A stretch of 64,000 nt of DNA from 20CM-2-55-15 sp963738025. Lineage in GTDB: Bacteria; Acidobacteriota; Terriglobia; 20CM-2-55-15. Under the pieces are notes generated by a model that was not told the origin of the DNA, made no database searches, and saw only the letters and a program-made list of their open reading frames with translations. The stretch spans positions 124,001 to 188,000 of the forward strand of contig CAVTWA010000020.1 in assembly GCA_963738025.1 (NCBI GenBank). The letters run 5' to 3'. The position numbers and the translations under genes were made by a program. Each line of letters starts with the position of its first letter. Within the stretch, counting starts at the first letter, position 1. Positions 45,075 through 53,525 of the stretch are shown one piece after another.

Positions 45075-47393
45075 ATGAATGCGGATTATAGACTCAAATC
45101 AATTAAATACTTCATTGCTGCTCTGATAGCAATCAGCGTTGCCGGCTGCACCGGCAGCAAGGCCTACAACCGCGGCGCCCATGCCGATGTCACCAAAGAC
45201 TTTGACACGGCCCTCGCGGAATACAAAGTTGCGCTCGATAAAGACCCCAAAAACATCGAGTACCAGCTCAGATATGAGCAAGCCCGGTACAACGCAGCTT
45301 TCCAGCATTTCGAGGCCGGTCGACGCGCCGTCGATAAACAGGATTATCAGACTGCGAAGATGGAATTCACCCGGGTGCTCGAAATCGACCCGTCGCACGC
45401 TCTCGCGGAACAACAGCTCCAGAAAGTGAACGACATTCTGGCGGCAAAGAGCCGCAATGGGGTTGAACCCGAGATTCAGTTCGATCAACTGCGCGAACTC
45501 ACCCGGACCGACCCCACCGTACAGTCGCAGCTGGATGCAAAAATCAGTGCTCCTATCGACCTGCACATGACGCAAGACAGCAAGGTTGCGTTTGAGACGC
45601 TTGGCGAACTGGCTGGGTTAAATGTCATTTTTGATCCGGATTTCCGCGGCACGCGAATCCCGATCGATTTGAACCGGGTAAACATCTTCGACGCATTGGA
45701 CGTGCTCGCACTGGAAACGCGGTCGTTCTGGAAGCCCGTCAACCGGACGACGATCCTGGTTGCCGCCGATAATCAACAGAAACGGCGCGATTACGAAGAT
45801 CTCATTCTGAAGACTATCTACTTGCAGAATAGCGTCACCTCGACAGAAATTACCGAAGCGATCACCGCGCTGCGAACGCTGCTGAACATGCGGTACCTTG
45901 CTCAAAGCACGTCGATCAACGCGATCATCGTCCGCGATACCGCGGATCGCATCGCCATTGCGGAAAAAATAATTGACGACCTGGACAAGGCCAAACCCGA
46001 GGTCCTGGTGGACGCCACGGTTCTGGAAGTCGATCGCAATACGTTGCGGCAACTGGGAATCCTGCCGCCGCAGGGAACCGCCGTCAGCGCGATCGGGGGA
46101 AGCAGCGCAACCGGTGCGTCCGTTACAGGCAATGCATTCCCTTTGAACCAGTTACCAACGACTACCGCCAGTTACTCTCTGGTCATCCCGCCCACCACTG
46201 CACAATTCCTGGCGACCAGCGGTAACACGAAGCTGGTCCAGAATCCGAAGGTCCGTGCGACAGATGGCAAACTGGCGTCGATCCGAATCGGCTCCCAGGT
46301 TCCGATTGCGTCCGGAAGCTTCCAGCCGGCATTTGTCGGCGCAACAGGCACGCCAGTTGTCAATTTCCAATTCGTGGATGTTGGCGTAAATCTCGATATC
46401 ACTCCGCACGTTTTATTGAATCGGGATGTCGCGATGACGGTTCAGGTGCAGATTCGCGCACTTGCGGGTGATCGCAATGTCGGTGGTGTCACACAGCCGG
46501 TCCTCACCAATCGCCAGGTGCAACACGACATCCGGCTGGCCGAAGGCGAAACCAACATTCTGGGTGGCATCATCACAGACAGTGAAGCCGTTTCATTGAA
46601 TGGAATCCCCGGACTGAAGGATATTCCGATTTTGAAATACTTCTTTTCGCAGGAACAGAAGTCACGCGACTCAACAGAAATCATCATCATGCTGACCCCG
46701 CATATCCTCCGCATGCCAAACATCCGGGAGGCCAATATGCGCGGGCTGAATACAGGTTCTGAAACGATCCCGCGGCTTCGTAATCCATCGGTGGCGGTTC
46801 CATCGCCTTCTTCGGCCGTGCCTGTCCCTCCTCCAGCAGGACCAGCAGGACCAGCAGGAGCTGGTGGAGCAGCAGCACCGCCGGCACCAGCAGCGCCCGG
46901 AACGCCCGTCACTCCCGCAAACCCGCCCGGCGGGGCCGCTGCGCCGCCGAATGCGCAGCCACCGGCTTTGCGGCAAACGAACTCGACAGTGGCGTTTTCG
47001 CCCTCGCCGATAACGTTGCCCCAAACCGGCACCGCAACTGTTAATATTGTTGGAAACGGCAGCGATTTTTACGGTGTCGATCTCACCCTGTCCTTTGAAC
47101 CGGGAGCCTTCAATATTCGCGAGATTCGGGAAGGCGGATTCCTGAGCCGTGATGGCCAGATTGTGGCATTCGTCCAAAGGCAGGAAACGGAAAACGGTAC
47201 CGTCCGCATCTCCCTCGAACGCCCGCCTGGTGCAGCGCCTGTTTCAGGCACCGGCAATCTCGTCACAGTTGTGCTGGAGCGCGGGCCTCGCCGTGGAGAT
47301 TCGACCATGCGTCTTAGCGATTTCCACATCCGTGACGCACAACAAAACGTCTCGGTCGGCAGAGGTACGGAGGTCACAGTTTCGGCGCCATGA
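45075..47393 (+). CDS. GspD-like secretin lipoprotein with C-terminal cohesin domain
   Basis: A 772-residue protein. The lipobox SVAGC (Cys 25) follows a hydrophobic signal. Residues about 35-135 are TPR-like. An STN/N0-like domain (VAFETLGELAGLNVIFDPDF) and N1-like domain precede the secretin barrel, which ends IPGLKDIPILKYFFSQEQ and ELIIMLTPHI-like sequence. A Pro/Ala/Gly linker covers about 573-635. A cohesin-like domain (ATVNIVGNGSDFYGVDLTLS) closes the protein. It probably forms an outer-membrane pore for a type II-like secretion or pilus system with the two pseudopilins downstream. Its stop overlaps the next start. Confidence 0.87.
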   Translation: MNADYRLKSIKYFIAALIAISVAGCTGSKAYNRGAHADVTKDFDTALAEYKVALDKDPKNIEYQLRYEQARYNAAFQHFEAGRRAVDKQDYQTAKMEFTRVLEIDPSHALAEQQLQKVNDILAAKSRNGVEPEIQFDQLRELTRTDPTVQSQLDAKISAPIDLHMTQDSKVAFETLGELAGLNVIFDPDFRGTRIPIDLNRVNIFDALDVLALETRSFWKPVNRTTILVAADNQQKRRDYEDLILKTIYLQNSVTSTEITEAITALRTLLNMRYLAQSTSINAIIVRDTADRIAIAEKIIDDLDKAKPEVLVDATVLEVDRNTLRQLGILPPQGTAVSAIGGSSATGASVTGNAFPLNQLPTTTASYSLVIPPTTAQFLATSGNTKLVQNPKVRATDGKLASIRIGSQVPIASGSFQPAFVGATGTPVVNFQFVDVGVNLDITPHVLLNRDVAMTVQVQIRALAGDRNVGGVTQPVLTNRQVQHDIRLAEGETNILGGIITDSEAVSLNGIPGLKDIPILKYFFSQEQKSRDSTEIIIMLTPHILRMPNIREANMRGLNTGSETIPRLRNPSVAVPSPSSAVPVPPPAGPAGPAGAGGAAAPPAPAAPGTPVTPANPPGGAAAPPNAQPPALRQTNSTVAFSPSPITLPQTGTATVNIVGNGSDFYGVDLTLSFEPGAFNIREIREGGFLSRDGQIVAFVQRQETENGTVRISLERPPGAAPVSGTGNLVTVVLERGPRRGDSTMRLSDFHIRDAQQNVSVGRGTEVTVSAP
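45085..45090 (-). promoter_or_regulatory. TATAAT -10 box for the sugar transferase, inside the secretin gene
   Basis: A perfect TATAAT on the minus strand lies 21 bases before the transferase ATG and within codons 4-6 of the secretin gene. No good -35 box was found at 17 bp. If used, the leader would be about 15 bases. Confidence 0.35.
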
Positions 47394-47851
47394 AGAGATC
47401 CCGACAGCGCGGGTTCACTCTTATCGAACTGATCGTAACGGTATTCATCATTTCGATATTGGTGGGCCTCGCGCTACCCCTCGCGAGGAATTCAATCAAA
47501 CGCGAAAAAGAGTTCGAATTGAGATCCGCCTTGAGGGAGATCCGTCTCGCAATCGACAAATATAAGGATGCGTCGGACCGCGGCTTCATCATGGTGAAGG
47601 TGGACACCGACGGCTATCCCGAAACGCTGCAAGTCCTTGTCGATGGTGTCCAGATGACCGGTCAGGTGGACAAGAAATTGAAGCTCCTCCGCCGCATTCC
47701 CAAAGACCCGATGACGAATTCAACCGAGTGGGGGCTCCGCTCAGTTCAGGATGATCCCAAGATGAACTCCTGGGGTGGCCAGGATGTCTTTGACGTATAT
47801 ACAAAATCGGAAGGGACCGGGTTCGATGGCACGAAGTATAAAGATTGGTAA
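47390..47851 (+). CDS. GspG-like major pseudopilin, first copy
   Basis: A 153-residue protein with the prepilin-peptidase site RGFTLIELIVTVFIISIL near the start (processing before Phe 9, Glu 13 conserved). The C-terminal globular part ends WGGQDVFDVYTKSEGTGFDG, the aspartate-rich calcium loop typical of GspG. It forms the shaft of the type II secretion pseudopilus. The ATG overlaps the secretin stop by four bases, so translation is coupled. No prepilin peptidase or GspE is in the window. Confidence 0.9.
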   Translation: MKRSRQRGFTLIELIVTVFIISILVGLALPLARNSIKREKEFELRSALREIRLAIDKYKDASDRGFIMVKVDTDGYPETLQVLVDGVQMTGQVDKKLKLLRRIPKDPMTNSTEWGLRSVQDDPKMNSWGGQDVFDVYTKSEGTGFDGTKYKDW

Positions 47852-48233
47852 GATCCGGGGATTTTCCCTGCTGGAGTTGATGATCGTCATTACGATCATC
47901 GCCATCCTGTCGGCGATCGCGGTGCCGATGTACCGGGCGACTGTCAGGAATGCAAGAGAGACGATCCTGAAGGACAATCTTCATACGCTCCGCCGCGTTA
48001 TCGATCAGTACACCGCGGACAAGAAAAAGGCGCCGCAGTCCCTGCAAGACCTCGTCGACGCCGGCTATTTCAAGGATCTGCCCCTCGACCCGATCACCAA
48101 TTCGAATTCAACCTGGCAACCAGTCAACGATACCGCGGTCTCGGCACCCGATCAGACTGATAGCGGCATCATGGACGTCCATAGCGGAGCCCCCGGCGTT
48201 TCGTCCGAAGGGACGGCCTACAATACCTGGTAA
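47826..48233 (+). CDS. GspG-like pseudopilin, second copy
   Basis: A 135-residue paralogue of the gene before it. RGFSLLELMIVITIIAILSA carries the cleavage site and Glu 5 of the mature protein. The C-terminus ends DSGIMDVHSGAPGVSSEG, the same calcium-loop position, less acidic. It overlaps the upstream gene by 26 bp, counting from the ATG at 47826; the frame opens earlier at 47775 but lacks a signal there. Two such shafts may polymerise together. A palindrome directly follows. Confidence 0.88.
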   Translation: MARSIKIGKIRGFSLLELMIVITIIAILSAIAVPMYRATVRNARETILKDNLHTLRRVIDQYTADKKKAPQSLQDLVDAGYFKDLPLDPITNSNSTWQPVNDTAVSAPDQTDSGIMDVHSGAPGVSSEGTAYNTW

Positions 48234-48304
48234 TTCGGGGACGGTCGCCTAAATTACCTGAATTTGAACTGCAATTCAGGTAATTTAGGCAACCGTCCCC
48301 GAAT
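48233..48304. terminator. Long palindrome, GGGGACGGTCGCC class, between convergent genes
   Basis: Arms 48233-48264 and 48273-48304 pair over GGGGACGGT, GCCTAAATTACCTGAATT and their complements with one mismatch pair. It touches the pseudopilin stop and lies 12 bp from the era stop. Its position fits a shared terminator, and it ends AATTTTCCCC on the plus strand. Confidence 0.6.
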
Positions 48305-48315
48305 TTTCCCCGTTG

Positions 48316-49197
48316 TTATTCGCCGAGCCCCAGGTTCTTCAGCATAGTCTCGTCGTCACGCCACCCCTTCTTCACCTTCACATGCAGCTCGAGAAAGACT
48401 TTCCTGCCGAAGAACGACTCTAATTCCTTCCTTGCTTCGGTGCCGATCTCTTTGAGCTTCTGGCCTCCTTTGCCGATCACAATCGCTTTCTGCGATTCGC
48501 GCTCGACGAAGATCGTGGCCAGGATCCGGTTCAGTTTCTCGTCTTCTTCAAACCGCTCGACAACGACGGCAGTCGAGTAGGGCATCTCCTGCTCAGTCAG
48601 CAGAATCAGTTTCTCGCGGACCATCTCTCCCGCGATCGTCCTCTCCTGCTGGTCGCTGATTTGATCCGCCGGATAGAACATCGGTCCTTCGGACAGATGT
48701 TTGAATATCTGGGCGATCAAGCTTTCGACGTTTTCGCCCTTGAGCGCGGAAATCGGAATGATCTCCTCAAATTCAGCCGCCTTCGAATACCGCTCGATAA
48801 TCGGAAGCAATGCCTTCTTTTGAATCCGATCGAGTTTGTTCAGAAGCAGGAATTTCTTCGTTGAAAGCGGCTTTACAAGTTCGAGGGCGAACTCTTCTCC
48901 CCGACCGAACGAAGCGCTGGCGTCAACGATCAGTAAGACGAGATCCACGTCGCTCATCGAAGCGCGAACGGACTTCATCATCCGCTCATTCATCCGATGG
49001 ACCGGTTTGTGAATGCCGGGTGTGTCGAGGAATGTGATCTGTCCCTCGGGTCTGGTCACGATACCGCGGACGACGTGACGGGTCGTTTGTGGTTTATCGG
49101 TGACGATCGAAACTTTTTCGCCGACAAGCCGGTTCAAGAGAGTCGACTTGCCGGAGTTCGGCCGGCCGATGATCGAGACAAAGCCCGATTTACTCAT
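48316..49197 (-). CDS. era: GTPase Era
   Basis: A 293-residue GTPase. G1 is IIGRPNSGKSTLLNR at about 9-23, G3 is DTPG in ITFLDTPGIHKPVH, and G4 is NKLD. The C-terminal KH domain has VIGKGGQKLKEIGTEARKELE. It binds 16S rRNA near the 3' end and aids 30S assembly. It follows the CorC-like gene with overlapping ends, in the order phoH-ybeY-corC-era that is common in bacteria. Confidence 0.95.
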   Translation of the reverse strand: MSKSGFVSIIGRPNSGKSTLLNRLVGEKVSIVTDKPQTTRHVVRGIVTRPEGQITFLDTPGIHKPVHRMNERMMKSVRASMSDVDLVLLIVDASASFGRGEEFALELVKPLSTKKFLLLNKLDRIQKKALLPIIERYSKAAEFEEIIPISALKGENVESLIAQIFKHLSEGPMFYPADQISDQQERTIAGEMVREKLILLTEQEMPYSTAVVVERFEEDEKLNRILATIFVERESQKAIVIGKGGQKLKEIGTEARKELESFFGRKVFLELHVKVKKGWRDDETMLKNLGLGE

Positions 49198-50464
49198 TCG
49201 TCTTGGGTACCAATGTTTTCAAACGTAAGCGTTGAATGCGGCGGCGATCCGCATCGAGGACTTCGATCTCGACCCCGCCATGCTCGATCTTCTCTCCAGC
49301 AGAAGGCAACCGGCCGAACAACTCCACTACAGCGCCCGCAACTGTCGTGCAGTCCGTATTGGCAACCAGCGGAACGCCAAGCTTCTCTTCGAGGGCACTG
49401 AGTTCAATGCTGCCGGGAACGATGAACACGCCTTTACGTTCTTCGACTATTTTATCGGTATCTTTTTCCAGTTCGTCGTGGATCTCGCCGACGATTTCTT
49501 CGACCAGGTCTTCCATCGTAATCAGCCCTGAGATGCCGCCGTACTCATCCACCACCAGCACCATGTGGTCACCTTTTTCCTTCATCTCCTGCAGAAGGTC
49601 ATCCACCGGTTTCGTTTCAGGCACGAAGTGGACGGACTTGATGAGGGACCGCAAATTATCCAGTTTGTCGCCGCGCTGCCAGACACGGAGCAGATCCCTT
49701 TCGTGCACGACTCCTTCAATGTTATCGAGGTCGTCGCGATAGACCGGAATGCGGGCATGGCGTGTCGAGACTACAACCTGCAGCAGTTTATCCACGGTCG
49801 AATTGAAATCGACCGCCACAATCTGGGTGCGCGGCGTCATCACCTCTCTGGCAACCTTGTCGCGGAAGTGCACGATCGATTGGATCATCTCGCCTGCGTC
49901 CTGCTCGAGAATCCCTTCTTCCTGCCCTGCGTCGATGAAGGCCTGGATCTCCTCCTCCGAGGTCTCCTCTTCCTTGGCGGGTTCGATGTCTTCTTCCCAG
50001 CGCTGAAAGTACTTCAGGGCTGAGCTCAAGGGCAAAGACACCGGACGTATCACGACGTGGACAATCTCGAAAATCGGAAAAAGGCGCAGCAGAATCATCT
50101 CGGGGCTTCTCATCGTCAGAATGCGCGGCAGCAAGTGGCGGAAAACAACGAGAACGAACATCATCACGACGACGGTGCCGATCAGCGGCACGGCACTCCC
50201 GATGGTCCTGACCCGGAAGAAATTGAACACGAAAATGGAACCCAGCACGAGGACGAGTTGAATGACGAGATGAAGCGATGTCATCACCTCTGCCCGGTTT
50301 TCCAGCATCGCAGCGAGAAGCGGCGCCGCTTTGGCCCGTGGGTGATCGAACAGCCGGCGGATCGAGACTTTATTTACGGTGGTAAATGCCGCATCGATGG
50401 TGGATGTGACCAGCAACCCAAGAACAAAGAGGAAGCCAATGAGAAACTCGGTTCCAGTTAGCAT
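49190..50464 (-). CDS. CorC/HlyC-type protein with CNNM membrane and CBS domains
   Basis: A 424-residue protein. An N-terminal CNNM domain with about three membrane segments is followed by the CBS pair (VMTPRTQIVAVDFNSTVDKLL; LRSLIKSVHFVPETKPVDDLL) and a CorC_HlyC C-terminal domain with EYGGISGLITMEDLVEEIVG. The family is linked to magnesium and cobalt transport. Its stop overlaps the era start and its start overlaps ybeY by seven bases. Function in this organism is inferred from family only. Confidence 0.9.
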   Translation of the reverse strand: MLTGTEFLIGFLFVLGLLVTSTIDAAFTTVNKVSIRRLFDHPRAKAAPLLAAMLENRAEVMTSLHLVIQLVLVLGSIFVFNFFRVRTIGSAVPLIGTVVVMMFVLVVFRHLLPRILTMRSPEMILLRLFPIFEIVHVVIRPVSLPLSSALKYFQRWEEDIEPAKEEETSEEEIQAFIDAGQEEGILEQDAGEMIQSIVHFRDKVAREVMTPRTQIVAVDFNSTVDKLLQVVVSTRHARIPVYRDDLDNIEGVVHERDLLRVWQRGDKLDNLRSLIKSVHFVPETKPVDDLLQEMKEKGDHMVLVVDEYGGISGLITMEDLVEEIVGEIHDELEKDTDKIVEERKGVFIVPGSIELSALEEKLGVPLVANTDCTTVAGAVVELFGRLPSAGEKIEHGGVEIEVLDADRRRIQRLRLKTLVPKTNE

Positions 50465-50880
50465 TGAAATCTTCGCCGCAAGCGGCGTTCGATTGCTCTC
50501 ATTTCCCCGTTGTCGGTTTCGTGATCGTATCCCATCAAGTGCAGCAGTCCGTGAACGATCAGACGATGAATATTGGCCTGAAAAGTAAGCTTTCGTGCTT
50601 TACGAACCTGATTATATGCGGTCTCCGATGAGATAAGAATATCGCCCAGGTAACCTGCTTCGCCCTCAAATGAAAGGACATCTGTAGATTTGTCGTAGCC
50701 TCGATACGTCCGGTTAAACCGCCGCATTGCCGGATCCGTTATGAACACGATCGCGAATGGCCGATGCTCGATCTCGATCTCTTGAACCAGCCGCGAAACA
50801 AATTGGCGTAATTCTCGTCCATCGATCGCATGCTGCCGCTGCTTGTTCAGAATGACGAAGGCTTCAGCCCGTCTGGCCAT
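50458..50880 (-). CDS. ybeY: Endoribonuclease YbeY
   Basis: A 140-residue zinc metalloenzyme with the signature HGLLHLMGYDH, whose three histidines bind zinc. The chosen ATG at 50880 (MARRAEAFVILNKQ) overlaps the phoH stop by 17 bp; the frame opens further up at 50982 but only inside phoH. YbeY matures the 16S rRNA 3' end and takes part in ribosome quality control. It lies between phoH and the corC-like gene. Confidence 0.93.
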   Translation of the reverse strand: MARRAEAFVILNKQRQHAIDGRELRQFVSRLVQEIEIEHRPFAIVFITDPAMRRFNRTYRGYDKSTDVLSFEGEAGYLGDILISSETAYNQVRKARKLTFQANIHRLIVHGLLHLMGYDHETDNGEMRAIERRLRRRFQC

Positions 50881-51865
50881 CCGGCTGCCCGAACTGGAGT
50901 GGCTGCTGGCGCGCAGCGTTCTGCGCGCTGTAAGACTCATAGGCACGAACGATGCGTTGCACCAGTGGATGACGAACCACATCCCTCTCGTTGAAATGAA
51001 TAAAAGAAATCCCTTCCACGCCCGAGATGACGTTTCGCGCCTCGATCAGACCCGACATCTTACCGATTGGAAGATCCACCTGCGTGACGTCTCCGGTAAT
51101 CACGGCTTTGCTGCCATAACCAATCCGGGTCAGAAACATTTTCATCTGTTCCGGCGTCGTATTCTGCGCCTCATCGAGAATGACAAACGAATCATTGAGC
51201 GTTCTGCCCCTCATGAACGCGATCGGCGCGATTTCGATAACGCCCCGTTCGAGATGGCGGTCGACCCGTTCCACATCCAGCATGTCGTAAAGCGCGTCGT
51301 AAAGAGGCTTCAGATACGGATCGATCTTCTCCTGCAGCGTGCCCGGCAAAAAACCCAGCCGCTCGCCTGCCTCAACGGCGGGTCGCGTCAAGACAATCCG
51401 GCTGATTTTTTTATCGATCAATGCGCGAACGGCCATACTGACGGCAAGGTAGGTCTTTCCGGTACCGGCGGGACCGATCCCAAAGACCATGTCGTGTTTT
51501 TCGATCGCCTCGATGTAAAGCTTCTGGTTGAGCGTCTTGGGCGTGACGTTACGTTTTCCGACCTGCAGATTCTTGACGCTTGAAACGACACCGCGCAGGC
51601 TCTGCGAAGCATCCTCCGAAATGATCCGGATGATCGACTTCAAATCGCCGTTAGCGAACTTCACCCCTTCCGAACGGAGCTGCGCATAATCCTGCACAAG
51701 CCGTTCGACGAGCTCGACATTGCTATCTTCGCCGTCAATGGTCAGATTGCTCTCACCGTCGATGTGAACCTGGACTTTAAGGAGGGATTCGAGATACTTG
51801 ATATTACCGTCGTGCGTTCCAAAAAATTCGGCGACCCCGTCGCCGATCCGAATACTTTTCTTCAT
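50864..51865 (-). CDS. phoH: PhoH-like ATPase
   Basis: A 333-residue protein. An N-terminal KH-like region is followed by the PhoH ATPase with Walker A GPAGTGKT, LTRPAVEAGERLGFLPG and Walker B FVILDEAQNTTPEQMKMFL, plus TGDVTQVDLP. The family is thought to act on RNA. The ATG at 51865 has AAAGG nearby. A minus-strand TATAAT at 51889-51894 may drive it. It is the first gene of phoH-ybeY-corC-era and diverges from rpsT. Confidence 0.93.
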   Translation of the reverse strand: MKKSIRIGDGVAEFFGTHDGNIKYLESLLKVQVHIDGESNLTIDGEDSNVELVERLVQDYAQLRSEGVKFANGDLKSIIRIISEDASQSLRGVVSSVKNLQVGKRNVTPKTLNQKLYIEAIEKHDMVFGIGPAGTGKTYLAVSMAVRALIDKKISRIVLTRPAVEAGERLGFLPGTLQEKIDPYLKPLYDALYDMLDVERVDRHLERGVIEIAPIAFMRGRTLNDSFVILDEAQNTTPEQMKMFLTRIGYGSKAVITGDVTQVDLPIGKMSGLIEARNVISGVEGISFIHFNERDVVRHPLVQRIVRAYESYSAQNAARQQPLQFGQPDGQTG

Positions 51866-51888
51866 CCTGCCTTTCAAAACCTGAGGTC

Positions 51889-51905
51889 ATTATAACATGT
51901 GTTAT
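51889..51905. promoter_or_regulatory. phoH -10 box inside a 14-bp palindrome
   Basis: A perfect minus-strand TATAAT (51889-51894) overlaps the palindrome ATAACATGTGTTAT (51892-51905). The site lies between divergent phoH and rpsT. The dyad could bind a regulator of either gene. No convincing -35 was found. Confidence 0.4.
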
Positions 51906-51939
51906 CATTGAGGTTTTTGAAGGCGTAAGAGGAGAGTAC

Positions 51940-52212
51940 ATGGCAAACCACCCATCCGCGTTGAAGCGGTATCGACAGAGCCAGCGACGGCGCCTCATCA
52001 ATCAGATGAATCGGCATCGGCTGAAAACACAATTAAAGAAGCTTCGCGCAGCGATCACGTCCGGCAAAGCCGCGGACGCGAAGACGCTTTTGCCCGAAAC
52101 ATTCGGCGCCATCGATCGATCGGTCCAGAAGGGCGTGATCAAAAGGAATACCGCAAAGCGCTACAAGTCCCGGCTCGCAAAGCGCATCAGCGCGATTCCC
52201 GCGGCCGCGTAA
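51940..52212 (+). CDS. rpsT: 30S ribosomal protein S20
   Basis: A 90-residue basic protein with the S20 core: ALKRYRQSQRRRLINQMNRH, then LKTQLKKLRAAITSGKA and KGVIKRNTAKRYKSRLAKRI. GAGGAGAG lies six bases upstream of the ATG. It binds 16S rRNA early in 30S assembly. It is monocistronic here and is followed by a long region of palindromes. Confidence 0.95.
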   Translation: MANHPSALKRYRQSQRRRLINQMNRHRLKTQLKKLRAAITSGKAADAKTLLPETFGAIDRSVQKGVIKRNTAKRYKSRLAKRISAIPAAA

Positions 52213-52214
52213 AA

Positions 52215-52573
52215 GGGTATTGTAGGCGCGGTCTATGACCAGCTTGTCCAAGACAGAATGGACGCGGAGCCGCAAAGTAAGTGGATGCGATGTACACCTG
52301 GTTTGGCATTCCCCGCCTAAGTTAGGCGGGGTGCCTTCGCGCAGCGAAGGCGGGGCGGTCTGTTCAAAGATCGCGCGGAGCGCGCACCTTATAAATGGCC
52401 GCGAAGCGCTCCTTATCAATCGGTGCGCTTCGCGAGGGCATCCCCGCCTTACTAAGGCGGGGACTGGCAGACACCAACCGCGGCATCCATTCTTGCTTTG
52501 GACAGCTCTGGTCTATGACCGCGCGCTTTATCTGGAATCAACGAAATAGGCGCAGTCATAGACCGCGTCTACA
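52215..52573. repeat. Nested palindromes between rpsT and holA
   Basis: Outer arms near 52216-52255 (TAGGCGCGGTCTATGACC...) and 52500-52573 carry the GCGCGGTCTAT words of the 11334 palindrome, in several partial copies. The CCCCGCCTAA element (52311-52462) sits within, so one repeat class appears inserted in another. No gene is evident; open frames here come from the repeats. Confidence 0.65.
52311..52462. repeat. Compound palindromic element, copy 2 (CCCCGCCTAA class)
   Basis: Begins CCCCGCCTAAGTTAGGCGGG and contains GGCGGGGCGGTCTGTTCAAA, matching the reverse complement of copy 1 (28375-28583) for roughly 110 bp, then ends CTAAGGCGGGG. The two copies are therefore inverted relative to each other, about 24 kb apart. 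Confidence 0.8.
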
Positions 52574-53525
52574 ATCCGATTAATTTCCACAGCATCACGT
52601 CGAAATAACCCTCGGGATTCGGTGTCGACGTTTTAAAAGCGCGATCCGCGCTCAGCAGCAGGCGAAATCCGGCGGCAAGCTGCTTCCATTCGAATTTCTT
52701 GCAGGAGGCGGTGAACTCCGCCGCCTTCCAGAACGGAGCCCCCGCCGCTGCTGCGACGTCTTTGGCGCTTGTCTTTCCCACCAGGGATTTCCCAACAAAC
52801 AACTGCCGCCAGATCCGGACGATCCGGGAAAGCACCATAAGCGGTTCCCCACCCCCGTCCAGCATGGTCCCGATCACCAGAACCGCTTTCTTGTAGTCGC
52901 GCGCCAATAAGGCATCGTCCAGCTCATAGGGACCAAACTGCTCTGAACGCAGAATCAGAATATCCACATCGCGGACATCGACCGGACGCGTTCCCCCGGT
53001 GTAGGTCTGCAGTTTTTGCATTTCGCTGTGGAGCTGGTAAAGATCCGTTCCGACACTGTCGACAATGTGCCGCGCCACCTCCGGCGCAAGCTTGTATCTT
53101 TCGATGAGCCAGCGTGCGACGTCTGCAGCTTTCAGCGGATCGATTTCGATGATCGGGAAGAGCTTCGCCCATGCATCGACCGATTTCCTGGACGCGGCAG
53201 CAAGCACGATCTTCAGTGAGGCGTTCGGTATGGCCTGCAGTGCCGCAAGATGCTCGAGACGGCTCTTCGTAACCTTTTCCGCATTCGCAACGATCAAAAC
53301 CCTGTTCTGAGTAAATAAGGACGGGGTCAGTGCATCATCCATCAAACGCTCTGCGGGAATCTCTTCAAATTCTTTGGCCACGTATTTTTCGAAGACCCAG
53401 TCGCCGGTGAAAATTCGACTCCACACCGGCCTGGACTCTTCGAGCAGGAAGTCGTCCTCGCAGATGAAGCCGAAAACATTCGCTGCCTGCTTCGGCTGAT
53501 ATTGCGTGAATTCAGAAAACCTCAT
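52569..53525 (-). CDS. holA: DNA polymerase III delta subunit
   Basis: A 318-residue clamp-loader subunit. The N-terminal part has FICEDDFLLEESRPVW and LFTQNRVLIVANAEKVTKSR, and the mid part YKLAPEVARHIVDSVGTDLYQLHSEMQKL, as in HolA. Family proteins open the beta clamp. It overlaps the lptE-like stop by four bases, the order lptE-holA being widespread. The end faces the rpsT palindromes. Confidence 0.88.
   Translation of the reverse strand: MRFSEFTQYQPKQAANVFGFICEDDFLLEESRPVWSRIFTGDWVFEKYVAKEFEEIPAERLMDDALTPSLFTQNRVLIVANAEKVTKSRLEHLAALQAIPNASLKIVLAAASRKSVDAWAKLFPIIEIDPLKAADVARWLIERYKLAPEVARHIVDSVGTDLYQLHSEMQKLQTYTGGTRPVDVRDVDILILRSEQFGPYELDDALLARDYKKAVLVIGTMLDGGGEPLMVLSRIVRIWRQLFVGKSLVGKTSAKDVAAAAGAPFWKAAEFTASCKKFEWKQLAAGFRLLLSADRAFKTSTPNPEGYFDVMLWKLIGL

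Noticed and set aside
52033..52419. Minus-strand frame across rpsT and the palindrome
   Set aside because: Overlaps rpsT antisense and repeat DNA only.
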